Origin: an uncultured Prevotellaceae bacterium
Lineage (GTDB): Bacteria; Bacteroidota; Bacteroidia; Bacteroidales; Bacteroidaceae
DNA: 12,272 bases
Assembly (NCBI GenBank): GCA_937893145.1
Contig: CALBJW010000193.1
Coordinates: 1 to 12,272, forward strand
Reading direction: 5' to 3'
Shown here: positions 1-5,911 of the stretch, in pieces
Layout of the letters: every line of letters begins with the position of its first letter
How positions within the stretch are numbered: position 1 is the first letter of the stretch
Notes under the pieces: model-generated
The model's database searches: none
What the model was told of the DNA's origin: nothing
Seen by the model: only the letters and a program-made list of their open reading frames with translations
Position numbers and translations under genes: made by a program

Positions 1-55
1 AACCGGGGACACACGGATTTTCAGTCCGATGCTCTACCAACTGAGCTATGGCACC
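1..55 (-). tRNA. tRNA-Phe (GAA), 3' part cut off by the window edge
   Basis: Read on the minus strand from 55, the sequence gives a 7-nt 5' acceptor strand (GGTGCCA), TA at positions 8-9, a D arm with GCTC/GAGC around AGTTGGTA, and an anticodon loop CTGAAAA. The anticodon GAA lies at window positions 22-20. The variable region (GTGTC) and the start of the T arm are present; the rest of the T arm and the 3' acceptor strand lie outside the window. The outermost anticodon-stem pair (27-43) appears to be U-U; the other four pairs are intact. The tRNA decodes UUU/UUC in translation. Identity is certain from the anticodon and the conserved D arm. Confidence 0.96.
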
Positions 56-73
56 TTTTTCGTTTAGCGAGTG

Positions 74-105
74 CAAAGGTATAACTTTTTGGTGAATGGA
101 CCAAA
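74..105 (-). promoter_or_regulatory. Bacteroidota-type promoter for tRNA-Phe
   Basis: On the minus strand TTTG (105-102) is followed after exactly 20 nt by TACCTTTG (81-74). This matches the known Bacteroidota sigma-70-class consensus of TTTG, a 19-21 nt spacer, and TAnnTTTG. Transcription would start about 12-15 nt upstream of the mature tRNA 5' end at 55. The -33 element is part of a 6-bp inverted repeat (TTTGGT 88-93, ACCAAA 100-105), which may be chance. Confidence 0.82.
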
Positions 106-137
106 TGTTTTTGACCTTTTTTTGTTTTTTGATACGA

Positions 138-174
138 AATAGGTGCGGAAAAACGTCGTTTTTCTACACCTATT
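138..174 (-). terminator. Strong hairpin downstream of the MaoC gene, probable terminator or 3' end stabiliser
   Basis: AATAGGTG (138-145) pairs with CACCTATT (167-174), and GAAAAAC (148-154) pairs with GTTTTTC (158-164). Between them are a G-T wobble and one C/A mismatch, and the loop is 3 nt. The result is a nearly continuous 17-position stem. It starts 13 nt past the MaoC stop codon, so a role in ending that minus-strand transcript is the simplest reading. No clean U-tract follows on the minus strand (A-rich sequence follows), so it is not a textbook intrinsic terminator. It also lies upstream of the tRNA-Phe promoter and may insulate it from read-through. Confidence 0.6.
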
Positions 175-186
175 CCATATTTGTTG

Positions 187-654
187 TTAGTTATTGAAGA
201 AGTAGAGGAAGGTTGCTACACCTTCGAGAGCTGGCTTCTTCTGGTCCTGAATCTCGATTGTGAACTTGATTTCTGCCTTTGCAGTACCACGGAGATTTAC
301 GATGTTCTGGAGGACTGTCTTCATGCGAATGTAGCTGCCTGTGATGACTGGAGTGCCGAACTTCATCTTGTCGAGACCATAGTTAACGAGCTGTGATACG
401 TTGTTCACTTCGATAGTCTGATACCAAAGGTATGGGAGAAGTGACATTGTGAGGTAGCCGTGTGCGATTGTTGACTTGAATGGGCTTTCTGCCTTTGCAC
501 GTTCAATGTCAACGTGAATCCACTGATAGTCGAGTGTTGCTTCTGCAAATTTGTTGATACGGTCCTGATCAATCTGGAACCACTCTGTTACGCCAAGTTC
601 TTTTCCGAGGAATGACGCAAACTCGTCGTATGAGTTAATAACTAATTTTTCCAT
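187..654 (-). CDS. MaoC-family (R)-specific enoyl-CoA hydratase-like dehydratase
   Basis: This 155-residue protein has the size and motifs of a single hot-dog-fold MaoC/NodN-type hydratase. Residues 31-47 carry an N-x-F-A stretch leading into D42-x4-H47, the Asp/His pair that activates water in the hydratase-2 family. It is followed by IAHGYLTMSLLP (63-74), the other well-conserved block of the family. Related enzymes hydrate trans-2-enoyl-CoA or another enoyl thioester to the (R)-3-hydroxyacyl form. The substrate here cannot be read from sequence. There is no signal peptide or membrane segment, so it should be cytoplasmic. The gene stands alone, divergent from the MFS gene and ending before tRNA-Phe. 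The ATG at 654 directly precedes the conserved body. No clear Shine-Dalgarno is seen, which is common in this phylum. Family assignment is firm; pathway is unknown. Confidence 0.88.
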   Translation of the reverse strand: MEKLVINSYDEFASFLGKELGVTEWFQIDQDRINKFAEATLDYQWIHVDIERAKAESPFKSTIAHGYLTMSLLPYLWYQTIEVNNVSQLVNYGLDKMKFGTPVITGSYIRMKTVLQNIVNLRGTAKAEIKFTIEIQDQKKPALEGVATFLYFFNN

Positions 655-687
655 GTTAAATAGAATTGTTTGTTGTTAATTTCGCTG

Positions 688-695
688 CAAAGTTA
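688..695 (-). promoter_or_regulatory. Probable -7 element for the MaoC gene
   Basis: On the minus strand positions 695-688 read TAACTTTG, a perfect TAnnTTTG. It lies 33 nt upstream of the MaoC ATG, which would give a short 5' leader of roughly 25-30 nt. I find no convincing TTTG -33 element 19-21 nt further upstream, so the call rests on the -7 box and its position. Confidence 0.55.
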
Positions 696-755
696 GGCAT
701 TTTTTCTTAGTTATGTAATAATTTTTGGTTTAATTGTGCTTGCTACTTGCTCATT

Positions 756-789
756 TTTGTTTAAAAGTGTGCGAAAAGTGGTAACTTTG
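756..789 (+). promoter_or_regulatory. Bacteroidota-type promoter for the MFS transporter gene
   Basis: TTTG at 756-759 and TAACTTTG at 782-789 are separated by 22 nt, slightly longer than the usual 19-21. The -7 box is a perfect TAnnTTTG. Transcription should start near 793-797, leaving a leader of about 16-20 nt before ATG 813. Because the box ends at 789, a GTG beginning there cannot be the start codon of a message made from this promoter. Confidence 0.7.
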
Positions 790-812
790 TGGAGTTTTTA
801 AGTAACGTAGTT

Positions 813-1985
813 ATGGAAAAGCTTTGGAATAGTAATTATACTAAGGTGTGGTGGGCGAACTTTATGATATTCTTTTCGTTCATGGTTACCACGCCTCTCT
901 TGCCGCTATATCTCACAGATGAATTTGGGGCAGACAAAGATACTATCGGTATTGTACTTTCGGGTTATACCTTAACGGCCCTGTTGGCACGTCCGTTTAG
1001 TGGTTATCTTGTTGATAGTTTTCCTCGTAAAGTAGTGTTGTTGGTATGCTACTTTCTGTTTTTTGTTATCTTTGCCGGCTATATCGTTGCAGGCAGTCTT
1101 ACGTTATTTGCTATAGTTCGTACTATGCATGGCGCACCTATGGGAGCAACTGCCGTGTGCAACAGTACGGTAGCAATAGACGTGTTGCATCCAGAACGAA
1201 GGTCGGAAGGCATAGGCTATTATGGGTTGTCGAATAATCTTGCTACGGCAATGTCCCCAACAGTGGGATTGTGGGTTTATCAGATGACACATAACTTTGA
1301 CTATGTTTTCTTTATAGCGTTCATAGCCGCCGGAATTGGTTTTACAATTAATTGCACGGTACAGGCGAAGACGAACGAGGTGCAACCAAATAAAGATCCT
1401 ATATCCTGGGATAGATTTTTCTTATTGAAAGGTACCAGACTTGGTATTACAATGGCATGTCTGGCATTCTCATACGGAGTGATATCTACATATCTTGCAG
1501 TGTATGGTAAAGAGGAGTTAGGCATGACCTCTGGCACTGGACTTTGGTTTGCATTGTTGTGCGTGGGACTTATGTCTTCACGACTTGTCGGAGCTCGAAG
1601 TCTTAGAAAGGGCAAGGCTTTGCAGAATGCCTGTGGAGGTATGTTGCTTAGTGTATTTGGGTATCTTCTTTTTGCTGCAGTCCATAATATGTGGGGATTT
1701 TATGGTGCAGCACTGATTGTGGGTTGGGGCAATGGTCACATGTGGCCAGCCTTTCAAACTATGTTCATAAACTTGGCTCCTAACAATAAGCGAGGCACGG
1801 CAAATTCAACCTTGTTGACTGCTTGGGACACCGGCATAGGCTTTGGTGTTCTTGGTGGAGGTTGTTTGGTGGAGTACATAAGTTACGGAGCATCGTTCTG
1901 GGCTGCATGGATTGTAAATGCAGTAGGTGTAATATTCTTTTTTGCTTGTGCCAGACAGCATTTTATTCTTAATAGACTGAGATAA
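813..1985 (+). CDS. MFS transporter, substrate unknown
   Basis: This 390-residue, strongly hydrophobic protein has about 12 predicted membrane segments in two halves joined by a charged cytoplasmic loop near residues 185-207. The MFS motif A (G64 to K73, with D68, P71, R72 and K73) sits between helices 2 and 3. HPERRSEGIGYYGLSNNLA (127-145) followed by SP (148-149) is typical of drug- or sugar-efflux-like MFS_1 members. It should move a small solute across the inner membrane by proton coupling; the substrate cannot be named. The frame stays open upstream to a GTG at 789, but that codon overlaps the promoter -7 box, so ATG 813 is chosen. This puts the first helix (about 14-34) close to the N-terminus, as usual. 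metF follows after 70 nt with its own promoter-like box, so co-transcription is uncertain. Confidence 0.88.
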   Translation: MEKLWNSNYTKVWWANFMIFFSFMVTTPLLPLYLTDEFGADKDTIGIVLSGYTLTALLARPFSGYLVDSFPRKVVLLVCYFLFFVIFAGYIVAGSLTLFAIVRTMHGAPMGATAVCNSTVAIDVLHPERRSEGIGYYGLSNNLATAMSPTVGLWVYQMTHNFDYVFFIAFIAAGIGFTINCTVQAKTNEVQPNKDPISWDRFFLLKGTRLGITMACLAFSYGVISTYLAVYGKEELGMTSGTGLWFALLCVGLMSSRLVGARSLRKGKALQNACGGMLLSVFGYLLFAAVHNMWGFYGAALIVGWGNGHMWPAFQTMFINLAPNNKRGTANSTLLTAWDTGIGFGVLGGGCLVEYISYGASFWAAWIVNAVGVIFFFACARQHFILNRLR

Positions 1986-2030
1986 GGACTAAAAAATGTT
2001 TTTTTTATGGTATGGATAAAAGAATTTTCG

Positions 2031-2038
2031 TACCTTTG
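2031..2038 (+). promoter_or_regulatory. Probable -7 element for metF
   Basis: TACCTTTG at 2031-2038 is a perfect TAnnTTTG box 17 nt upstream of ATG 2056. No clear TTTG lies at the expected -33 distance (only TTATG around 2005-2009), so this is a one-element match. It would give a very short leader of about 10-14 nt. A GTG beginning at 2038 reuses the last G of the box and is unlikely to be a start. Confidence 0.55.
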
Positions 2039-2055
2039 TGGCAAATTTAGTAAAT

Positions 2056-3009
2056 ATGCTCATTTCAGAAATAATAAATAGTGGTGAAAAGACAGCCTTT
2101 TCGTTTGAGGTGTTACCACCATTGAAGGGAACAGGTACTGCGACATTGTTCAAGACAATAGATTCTCTTAGAGAATTCGACCCTAAATATATAAATATCA
2201 CAACTCATAGAAGTGAATATGTCTATAACGAACAGGCTGATGGCACTTTCTTGAGAAGTAGAGTGCGTCGTCGTCCAGGAACTGTAGCTGTTGCAAGTGC
2301 TATCATGCAGAAGTATGGTATCAAGGTTGTGCCACATGTTGTGGTAAGTGGTGCCACAAAGGAAGACATTGAGTATATGTTGCTCGACCTTCAGTTTCTC
2401 GGCATAAATGATGTTTTGGTGTTGAGAGGCGACAAGGCAAAGGACGATGCACGATTTGTTCCAACACCTAATGGATATAGTCATGCTACCGAGTTGATGG
2501 AACAGATTAATGAGTTCAATTCAGGTCGTTTTGTTGATGGCACCGTGATAAAAAATTTGGGTGAACCATTCTCTATGGGTGTTGCTTGTTATCCCGAAAA
2601 GCATGAAGAAGCACCAAATCCAGAGTTTGACCTTGATGTTTTGAAGATGAAGCAGGATTTGGGTGCAGACTATGCTGTTACTCAGATTTTCTATGATAAC
2701 GAGAAGTTTTTCAACTTTGTAGAAAGAGCACGCAAAGCGGGTATCACAATTCCTATTATTCCTGGAATCAAACCTATTGCGAAGAAGAGTCAGTTTACAG
2801 TTCTTCCAAAGACTTTCCACCTTGACTTGCCAGAGGCATTGTCGAAAGAAATGGAAAAGTGCAAAACTGATGAAGAAATCAAGCAGGTGGGCATTGAGTG
2901 GAGTACCGAACAGTGTAAGGAACTTATGCGACATGGTTTGCCAAGTATCCATTTTTATACAGTGAGTGCGGTTGATAGTATTAAGGAGATAGCGAAGAGG
3001 ATTTATTAG
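2056..3009 (+). CDS. metF: 5,10-methylenetetrahydrofolate reductase MetF
   Basis: The 317-residue protein reduces 5,10-methylene-THF to 5-methyl-THF with FAD, feeding methionine synthase. MetF landmarks appear in order: FSFEVLPP (15-22) with the catalytic Glu at 18, the N-terminal barrel, VLRGD (122-126) with the FAD-contacting Asp at 126, GVACYPEKH (175-183), TQIFYD (209-214) with the folate-contacting Gln at 210, IPIIPGIKPI (232-241), and a C-terminal block SIHFYTVSAVDS (297-308). Length is near the bacterial norm of about 290-320. It has only the catalytic barrel, without the regulatory domain of eukaryotic enzymes. ATG 2056 is preferred over the in-frame GTG at 2038 because the latter overlaps the -7 promoter box and adds only six non-conserved residues. 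No SAM or cobalamin riboswitch fits in the short leader. holB follows after 70 nt on the same strand. Confidence 0.95.
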   Translation: MLISEIINSGEKTAFSFEVLPPLKGTGTATLFKTIDSLREFDPKYINITTHRSEYVYNEQADGTFLRSRVRRRPGTVAVASAIMQKYGIKVVPHVVVSGATKEDIEYMLLDLQFLGINDVLVLRGDKAKDDARFVPTPNGYSHATELMEQINEFNSGRFVDGTVIKNLGEPFSMGVACYPEKHEEAPNPEFDLDVLKMKQDLGADYAVTQIFYDNEKFFNFVERARKAGITIPIIPGIKPIAKKSQFTVLPKTFHLDLPEALSKEMEKCKTDEEIKQVGIEWSTEQCKELMRHGLPSIHFYTVSAVDSIKEIAKRIY

Positions 3010-3049
3010 TGAATGGTTCGAAGGTAAAGTGTTTATCCGTTTGAACTGT

Positions 3050-3069
3050 TTAATAGAATTAACTATTAA
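3050..3069 (+). repeat. 7-bp inverted repeat in the holB leader
   Basis: TTAATAG (3050-3056) and CTATTAA (3063-3069) form a perfect 7-bp stem around a 6-nt loop, with one further possible U-G pair outside. The right arm touches the AAGGA ribosome-binding site of holB (3068-3072), so a weak hairpin in the mRNA could partly cover it. The stem has only one G-C pair, so its stability and any function are doubtful. Confidence 0.35.
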
Positions 3070-3079
3070 GGAATAGGTA

Positions 3080-4192
3080 ATGCATTTTGATGAAATCATA
3101 GGTCAGGAGGAGGCGAAGGCACGACTTAGGCAAGAGCTGGAATCTGGAAAGGTTGCACATGCGTTGATGCTGTGTGGTCCTGAAGGTTGTGGTGCTTTGC
3201 CTTTGGCTATCAGTTTCGCCCAGATGTTGTTGACTGATGATGGTCGTAATGCTTCACAGAAGGTTATGGCTGATAAGTTGGCACATCCCGATATGCATTT
3301 TGCCTTTCCTATATATAAGAAGTCAAGTGGTAAGGACTCTTATTGTGATGAGTTCTTGAAGGAGTGGCGAGAGTTGAACATCACCAATCCTTACTTTGGT
3401 ATGGCAGAGTGGATGTCTGCTGCTGGTGCGGAGAATCAGCAACTTATCATCTACGCAAATGAGAGTGATGCGATTACAAAGAAACTGTCGCTCAAGTCAA
3501 GTCAGGGTGGATACAAGGTGATGATAATCTGGTTGCCAGAGAAGTTGCACGAAACATGTGCCAATAAGCTCCTTAAATTGCTTGAGGAACCACCATCACA
3601 GACGGTGTTCATCCTTGTGAGTGAACAGCCCGACCGAGTGCTCCAGACCATACGAAGCAGAACACAGATTATCAATCTGCCTCGCATTCCACAAGAGGAT
3701 TTGGAGAAAGCACTTGTTGAGAAGCACTCCATTGCACCTGCAGAGGCAAAACGCATTGCTCGTGTTAGTGCTGGCTGCATGACTGCAGCATTGCGAACCA
3801 TAACAAACGACCAGGAAAGTATGTTGTTCTTCGACTTGTTTGTGATGCTTATGCGATTGAGTTATGCTCGAAAGGTGAAGGAGATGAAGTTGTGGTCGGA
3901 GAAGGTTGCAAGTATGGGACGTGAACGACAGAAGAACTTCTTGCAGTATTGTCAGAAACTTATTCGTGAGAATTTCATATATAATTTCCAACGCCAGGAC
4001 GACCTTAACTATATGAATGAAGCAGAGGCAGATTTCGCTGTTAAGTTTGCTCCTTTCATCAACGAGAACAATGTCATTGGCATTATGGATGAACTTTCTT
4101 TGGCACAGCGAGATATTTCGCAGAACGTGAGTGCAAAGATTGTGTTCTTTGACTTCTCACTTAAAATGATTGTATTAATAAAAAATAGATAA
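3080..4192 (+). CDS. holB: DNA polymerase III delta' subunit (clamp loader)
   Basis: The 370-residue protein is an AAA+ clamp-loader subunit. It opens with the delta'-type start FDEIIGQEEAK (3-13) and AHALMLCGPEG (26-36). The nucleotide loop GPEGCGAL (33-40) lacks the Walker A Lys, as expected for a delta' that does not hydrolyse ATP. LLKLLEEPPS (164-173) followed by VFILV and IRSRTQIINLP (191-201) is the sensor/SRC region, here SRT. The stretch between the loop and HPD (69-71) usually holds a four-Cys zinc module, but here residues 51-68 have no Cys at all. In the complex, delta' works with gamma/tau and delta to load the sliding clamp during replication. AAGGA at 3068-3072 is a good ribosome-binding site 7 nt before the ATG. 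ricT follows after 9 nt, an arrangement also known as holB-yaaT in Bacillus subtilis, which supports the call. Confidence 0.9.
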   Translation: MHFDEIIGQEEAKARLRQELESGKVAHALMLCGPEGCGALPLAISFAQMLLTDDGRNASQKVMADKLAHPDMHFAFPIYKKSSGKDSYCDEFLKEWRELNITNPYFGMAEWMSAAGAENQQLIIYANESDAITKKLSLKSSQGGYKVMIIWLPEKLHETCANKLLKLLEEPPSQTVFILVSEQPDRVLQTIRSRTQIINLPRIPQEDLEKALVEKHSIAPAEAKRIARVSAGCMTAALRTITNDQESMLFFDLFVMLMRLSYARKVKEMKLWSEKVASMGRERQKNFLQYCQKLIRENFIYNFQRQDDLNYMNEAEADFAVKFAPFINENNVIGIMDELSLAQRDISQNVSAKIVFFDFSLKMIVLIKNR

Positions 4193-4201
4193 ATCAAATA
4201 T

Positions 4202-5428
4202 ATGAATGATTATAAATGTGGAAAAAGCTGTTGTGGAATAAGCATCGAGGGATGCAATAAAACCACAGACAAGCTTAATACATACGATTGGCTTGCTGAT
4301 TTGCCAGATAATGCAGATGCAACCAATATTGTTGAGGTGACATTCAAACCACCTCGCAAGGGATACTTCATCAATGACAAGAACCTTGAGTTGCAGAAGG
4401 GTGATGTCGTGGCTGTTGAGGCAAGTCCAGGTCATGACATTGGAACTGTTACAATGACTGGTCGTCTCGTTGCTCTTCAGATCAAGAAGGCTAACCTTAA
4501 GCCTGATGTTGAGATGAAGAAGATTTATCGTAAGGCTCGTCAGGTAGATATGGACAAGTTCCGTGAAGCAAAGGCTCGTGAGCATGAGACAATGATTGAG
4601 AGTCGCCAGATTGCTCTTGACCTCGGACTCAAGATGAAGATTGGTGATGTGGAATATCAGGGTGATGGAAACAAGGCAATCTTCTACTATATTGCAGATG
4701 AACGTGTTGACTTCCGCCAACTCATCAAGGTGCTTGCAGAGCGTTTCCGTGTTCGTATCGAGATGAAGCAGATTGGTGCTCGACAGGAGGCTGGTCGTAT
4801 TGGTGGCATTGGTCCTTGTGGTCGTGAACTCTGTTGTGCTACATGGATGACAAACTTCATTAGTGTAAGTACAAGTGCAGCACGCTTCCAGGACATCTCA
4901 CTCAATCCGCAGAAGTTGGCTGGACAGTGTGCTAAGTTGAAGTGTTGTATGAACTTTGAGGTGGATCAGTATGTTGAGGCGTTGAAGCGAATGCCTTCTC
5001 GTGAGATTGTGCTTCAGACTCAAGATGCAGACTACTACTTCTTCAAGGCAGATATCCTTCGTCATCTTATCACATATTCTACAGATAAGCATATTCTTGC
5101 AAACGAAAAGACTATCACTTCCCGTCGTGCGTTCGACATCATCAATATGAACCGTGCAGGACAGAAGCCTGAGTCGCTCCTCGAAAGTGGAGAAGAGGTT
5201 GTTAAGCCATCACTCGATCTTCTTGACCAGGAGAACATCAATCGATTCGACCGTAAGAAGGGCGACAAGAAGGGTGGTGAACGCCGCAAGAACGATCGTC
5301 CTCGCAAGGGAAATGGAGGCAATAACCATTCTAATGCCAACCATCCTAATGGCAATCGTAATGGTGGAAATAGAGAACACAAGGGAAACAAAGAGAACAA
5401 GGAGAATAAAGAGAATAATGCAAAATGA
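4202..5428 (+). CDS. ricT: PSP1-domain protein RicT (YaaT homologue)
   Basis: This 408-residue protein belongs to the PSP1/RicT family. The core spans roughly residues 42-295, with the PSP1 signature GGIGPCGRELCC (201-212) and GQCAKLKCC (241-249). Their cysteines (206, 211, 212, 243, 248, 249) match those that bind a 4Fe-4S cluster in the B. subtilis RicA-RicF-RicT complex, which affects mRNA maturation through RNase Y. An additional N-terminal cluster, C6, C10, C11 and C18, lies outside the core. The tail from about 345 is a basic, Asn/Gly/Lys-rich, probably disordered segment ending in three KEN repeats. No signal peptide or membrane helix is seen, so it is cytoplasmic. It lies 9 nt after holB and overlaps gldH by 4 nt (ATGA), pointing to one operon and translational coupling. 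Its role in Bacteroidota is not established; the family is secure. Confidence 0.9.
   Translation: MNDYKCGKSCCGISIEGCNKTTDKLNTYDWLADLPDNADATNIVEVTFKPPRKGYFINDKNLELQKGDVVAVEASPGHDIGTVTMTGRLVALQIKKANLKPDVEMKKIYRKARQVDMDKFREAKAREHETMIESRQIALDLGLKMKIGDVEYQGDGNKAIFYYIADERVDFRQLIKVLAERFRVRIEMKQIGARQEAGRIGGIGPCGRELCCATWMTNFISVSTSAARFQDISLNPQKLAGQCAKLKCCMNFEVDQYVEALKRMPSREIVLQTQDADYYFFKADILRHLITYSTDKHILANEKTITSRRAFDIINMNRAGQKPESLLESGEEVVKPSLDLLDQENINRFDRKKGDKKGGERRKNDRPRKGNGGNNHSNANHPNGNRNGGNREHKGNKENKENKENNAK
5324..5353 (+). repeat. 15-bp tandem duplication in the ricT tail
   Basis: Two adjacent 15-bp units (5324-5338 and 5339-5353) are identical at 13 of 15 positions. Each encodes an Asn-His-x-Asn-Ala/Gly type pentapeptide, and a shortened third copy may follow. 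Since 15 bp is a whole number of codons, gain or loss of a unit changes tail length without breaking the frame. Confidence 0.7.
5390..5416 (+). repeat. 9-bp tandem repeat encoding KEN x3 at the end of ricT
   Basis: Three 9-bp units with the pattern AAR GAG AAY encode Lys-Glu-Asn three times, 9 nt before the ricT stop and 8 nt before the gldH start. The units differ only at third codon positions. The purine-rich AAGGAG inside it (5399-5404) is too far from the gldH ATG (20 nt) to be an ideal ribosome-binding site but could help re-initiation. Confidence 0.7.
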
Positions 5429-5880
5429 AACTCTTTAGGCAAATATTAATAGGCATATCTGGCATGCTGCTCTTTACGGCTTGCCAAGATATGCCTTTTT
5501 TTACAGAATACAAATCTGTTGATACCCAAGGGTGGTATGCAACAGATGTGTTCGTGTATAAGTTGCCTGAAGTAGAAGAGAATGTCCAATGTAATGCAAA
5601 GGTTTGTGTTCGTGCATTACAAAACTATGAGTACGATAATCTTGCTCTTATTGTCCGTATGTATGAGGGCAAGAAAGAGGTTTCTGTTGACAGCGTGTAT
5701 TTGAAACTGTTTGATGAAAACGGTGTGTCAACAGGCATAGGTTTCCCTCACACAGAATATTCGTGCGATATTAAAAGCAAACAATTAAAGCCAGGAAAGA
5801 AATATAAGTTCAAGATTTCGCACATTATGCGTCTTGACCCTCTTCAAGGTATTTCGGAGGTAGGAGTAGAGTTGAAGTAG
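5425..5880 (+). CDS. gldH: GldH-like gliding motility lipoprotein
   Basis: This 151-residue protein has a lipoprotein signal: basic MKLFRQ, a hydrophobic stretch (7-17), and the lipobox FTAC with lipidated Cys at 20. The mature part matches the GldH pattern: a Gly-Trp near the N-terminus (36-37) followed by an aromatic-rich strand, LQNYEYDNLALIVRM (65-79), and a closing block HIMRLDPLQGISEVGVELK (133-151), the best-conserved end of the family. GldH was found as a gliding gene in Flavobacterium johnsoniae, but homologues occur widely in non-gliding Bacteroidota, where the role is unclear. After Cys20 comes QDMPFF, with no clear acidic surface-export signal, so it may face the periplasm. Its ATG overlaps the ricT stop as ATGA, indicating coupled translation. 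The family match is by recognised motifs and context. Confidence 0.85.
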   Translation: MKLFRQILIGISGMLLFTACQDMPFFTEYKSVDTQGWYATDVFVYKLPEVEENVQCNAKVCVRALQNYEYDNLALIVRMYEGKKEVSVDSVYLKLFDENGVSTGIGFPHTEYSCDIKSKQLKPGKKYKFKISHIMRLDPLQGISEVGVELK

Positions 5881-5886
5881 TTTGTA

Positions 5887-5906
5887 GCCACTTCTATTAA
5901 GGTGGT
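5887..5906. terminator. Small hairpin between the convergent gldH and rodA genes, possible shared terminator
   Basis: CCAC (5888-5891) pairs with GTGG (5902-5905), with two further T-A pairs inside if the G at 5901 bulges out and one G-T pair outside. It lies in the 31-nt space between two convergent stop codons, where a bidirectional terminator would be expected. The stem is short and there is no strong U-tract on either side, so confidence is low. Confidence 0.3.
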
Positions 5907-5911
5907 CTATG

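Noticed and set aside
424..431. A minus-strand TAnnTTTG match (TACCTTTG) inside the MaoC gene
   Set aside because: It is in the middle of the coding sequence with no downstream gene needing a promoter before tRNA-Phe, which has its own.
1069..1076. A TAnnTTTG match (TATCTTTG) on the plus strand inside the MFS gene
   Set aside because: It is internal to a coding sequence with no gene starting downstream; such 6-base matches are expected by chance.
2521..3099. A 192-codon open frame on the minus strand opposite metF
   Set aside because: It is fully antisense to conserved MetF motifs, and its low-complexity, Phe/Leu/Ile/Asn-rich product looks like a frame shadow.
4175..4720. A 181-codon minus-strand open frame opposite the start of ricT
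   Set aside because: It is antisense to the conserved PSP1 protein, and its composition is what the reverse of ricT codons would give.
5062..5442. A 126-codon minus-strand frame with a Pro/Leu/Phe/Arg-rich product opposite the ricT tail
   Set aside because: The striking composition is only the reverse complement of the Lys/Asn/Gly/Glu repeats in the RicT tail.
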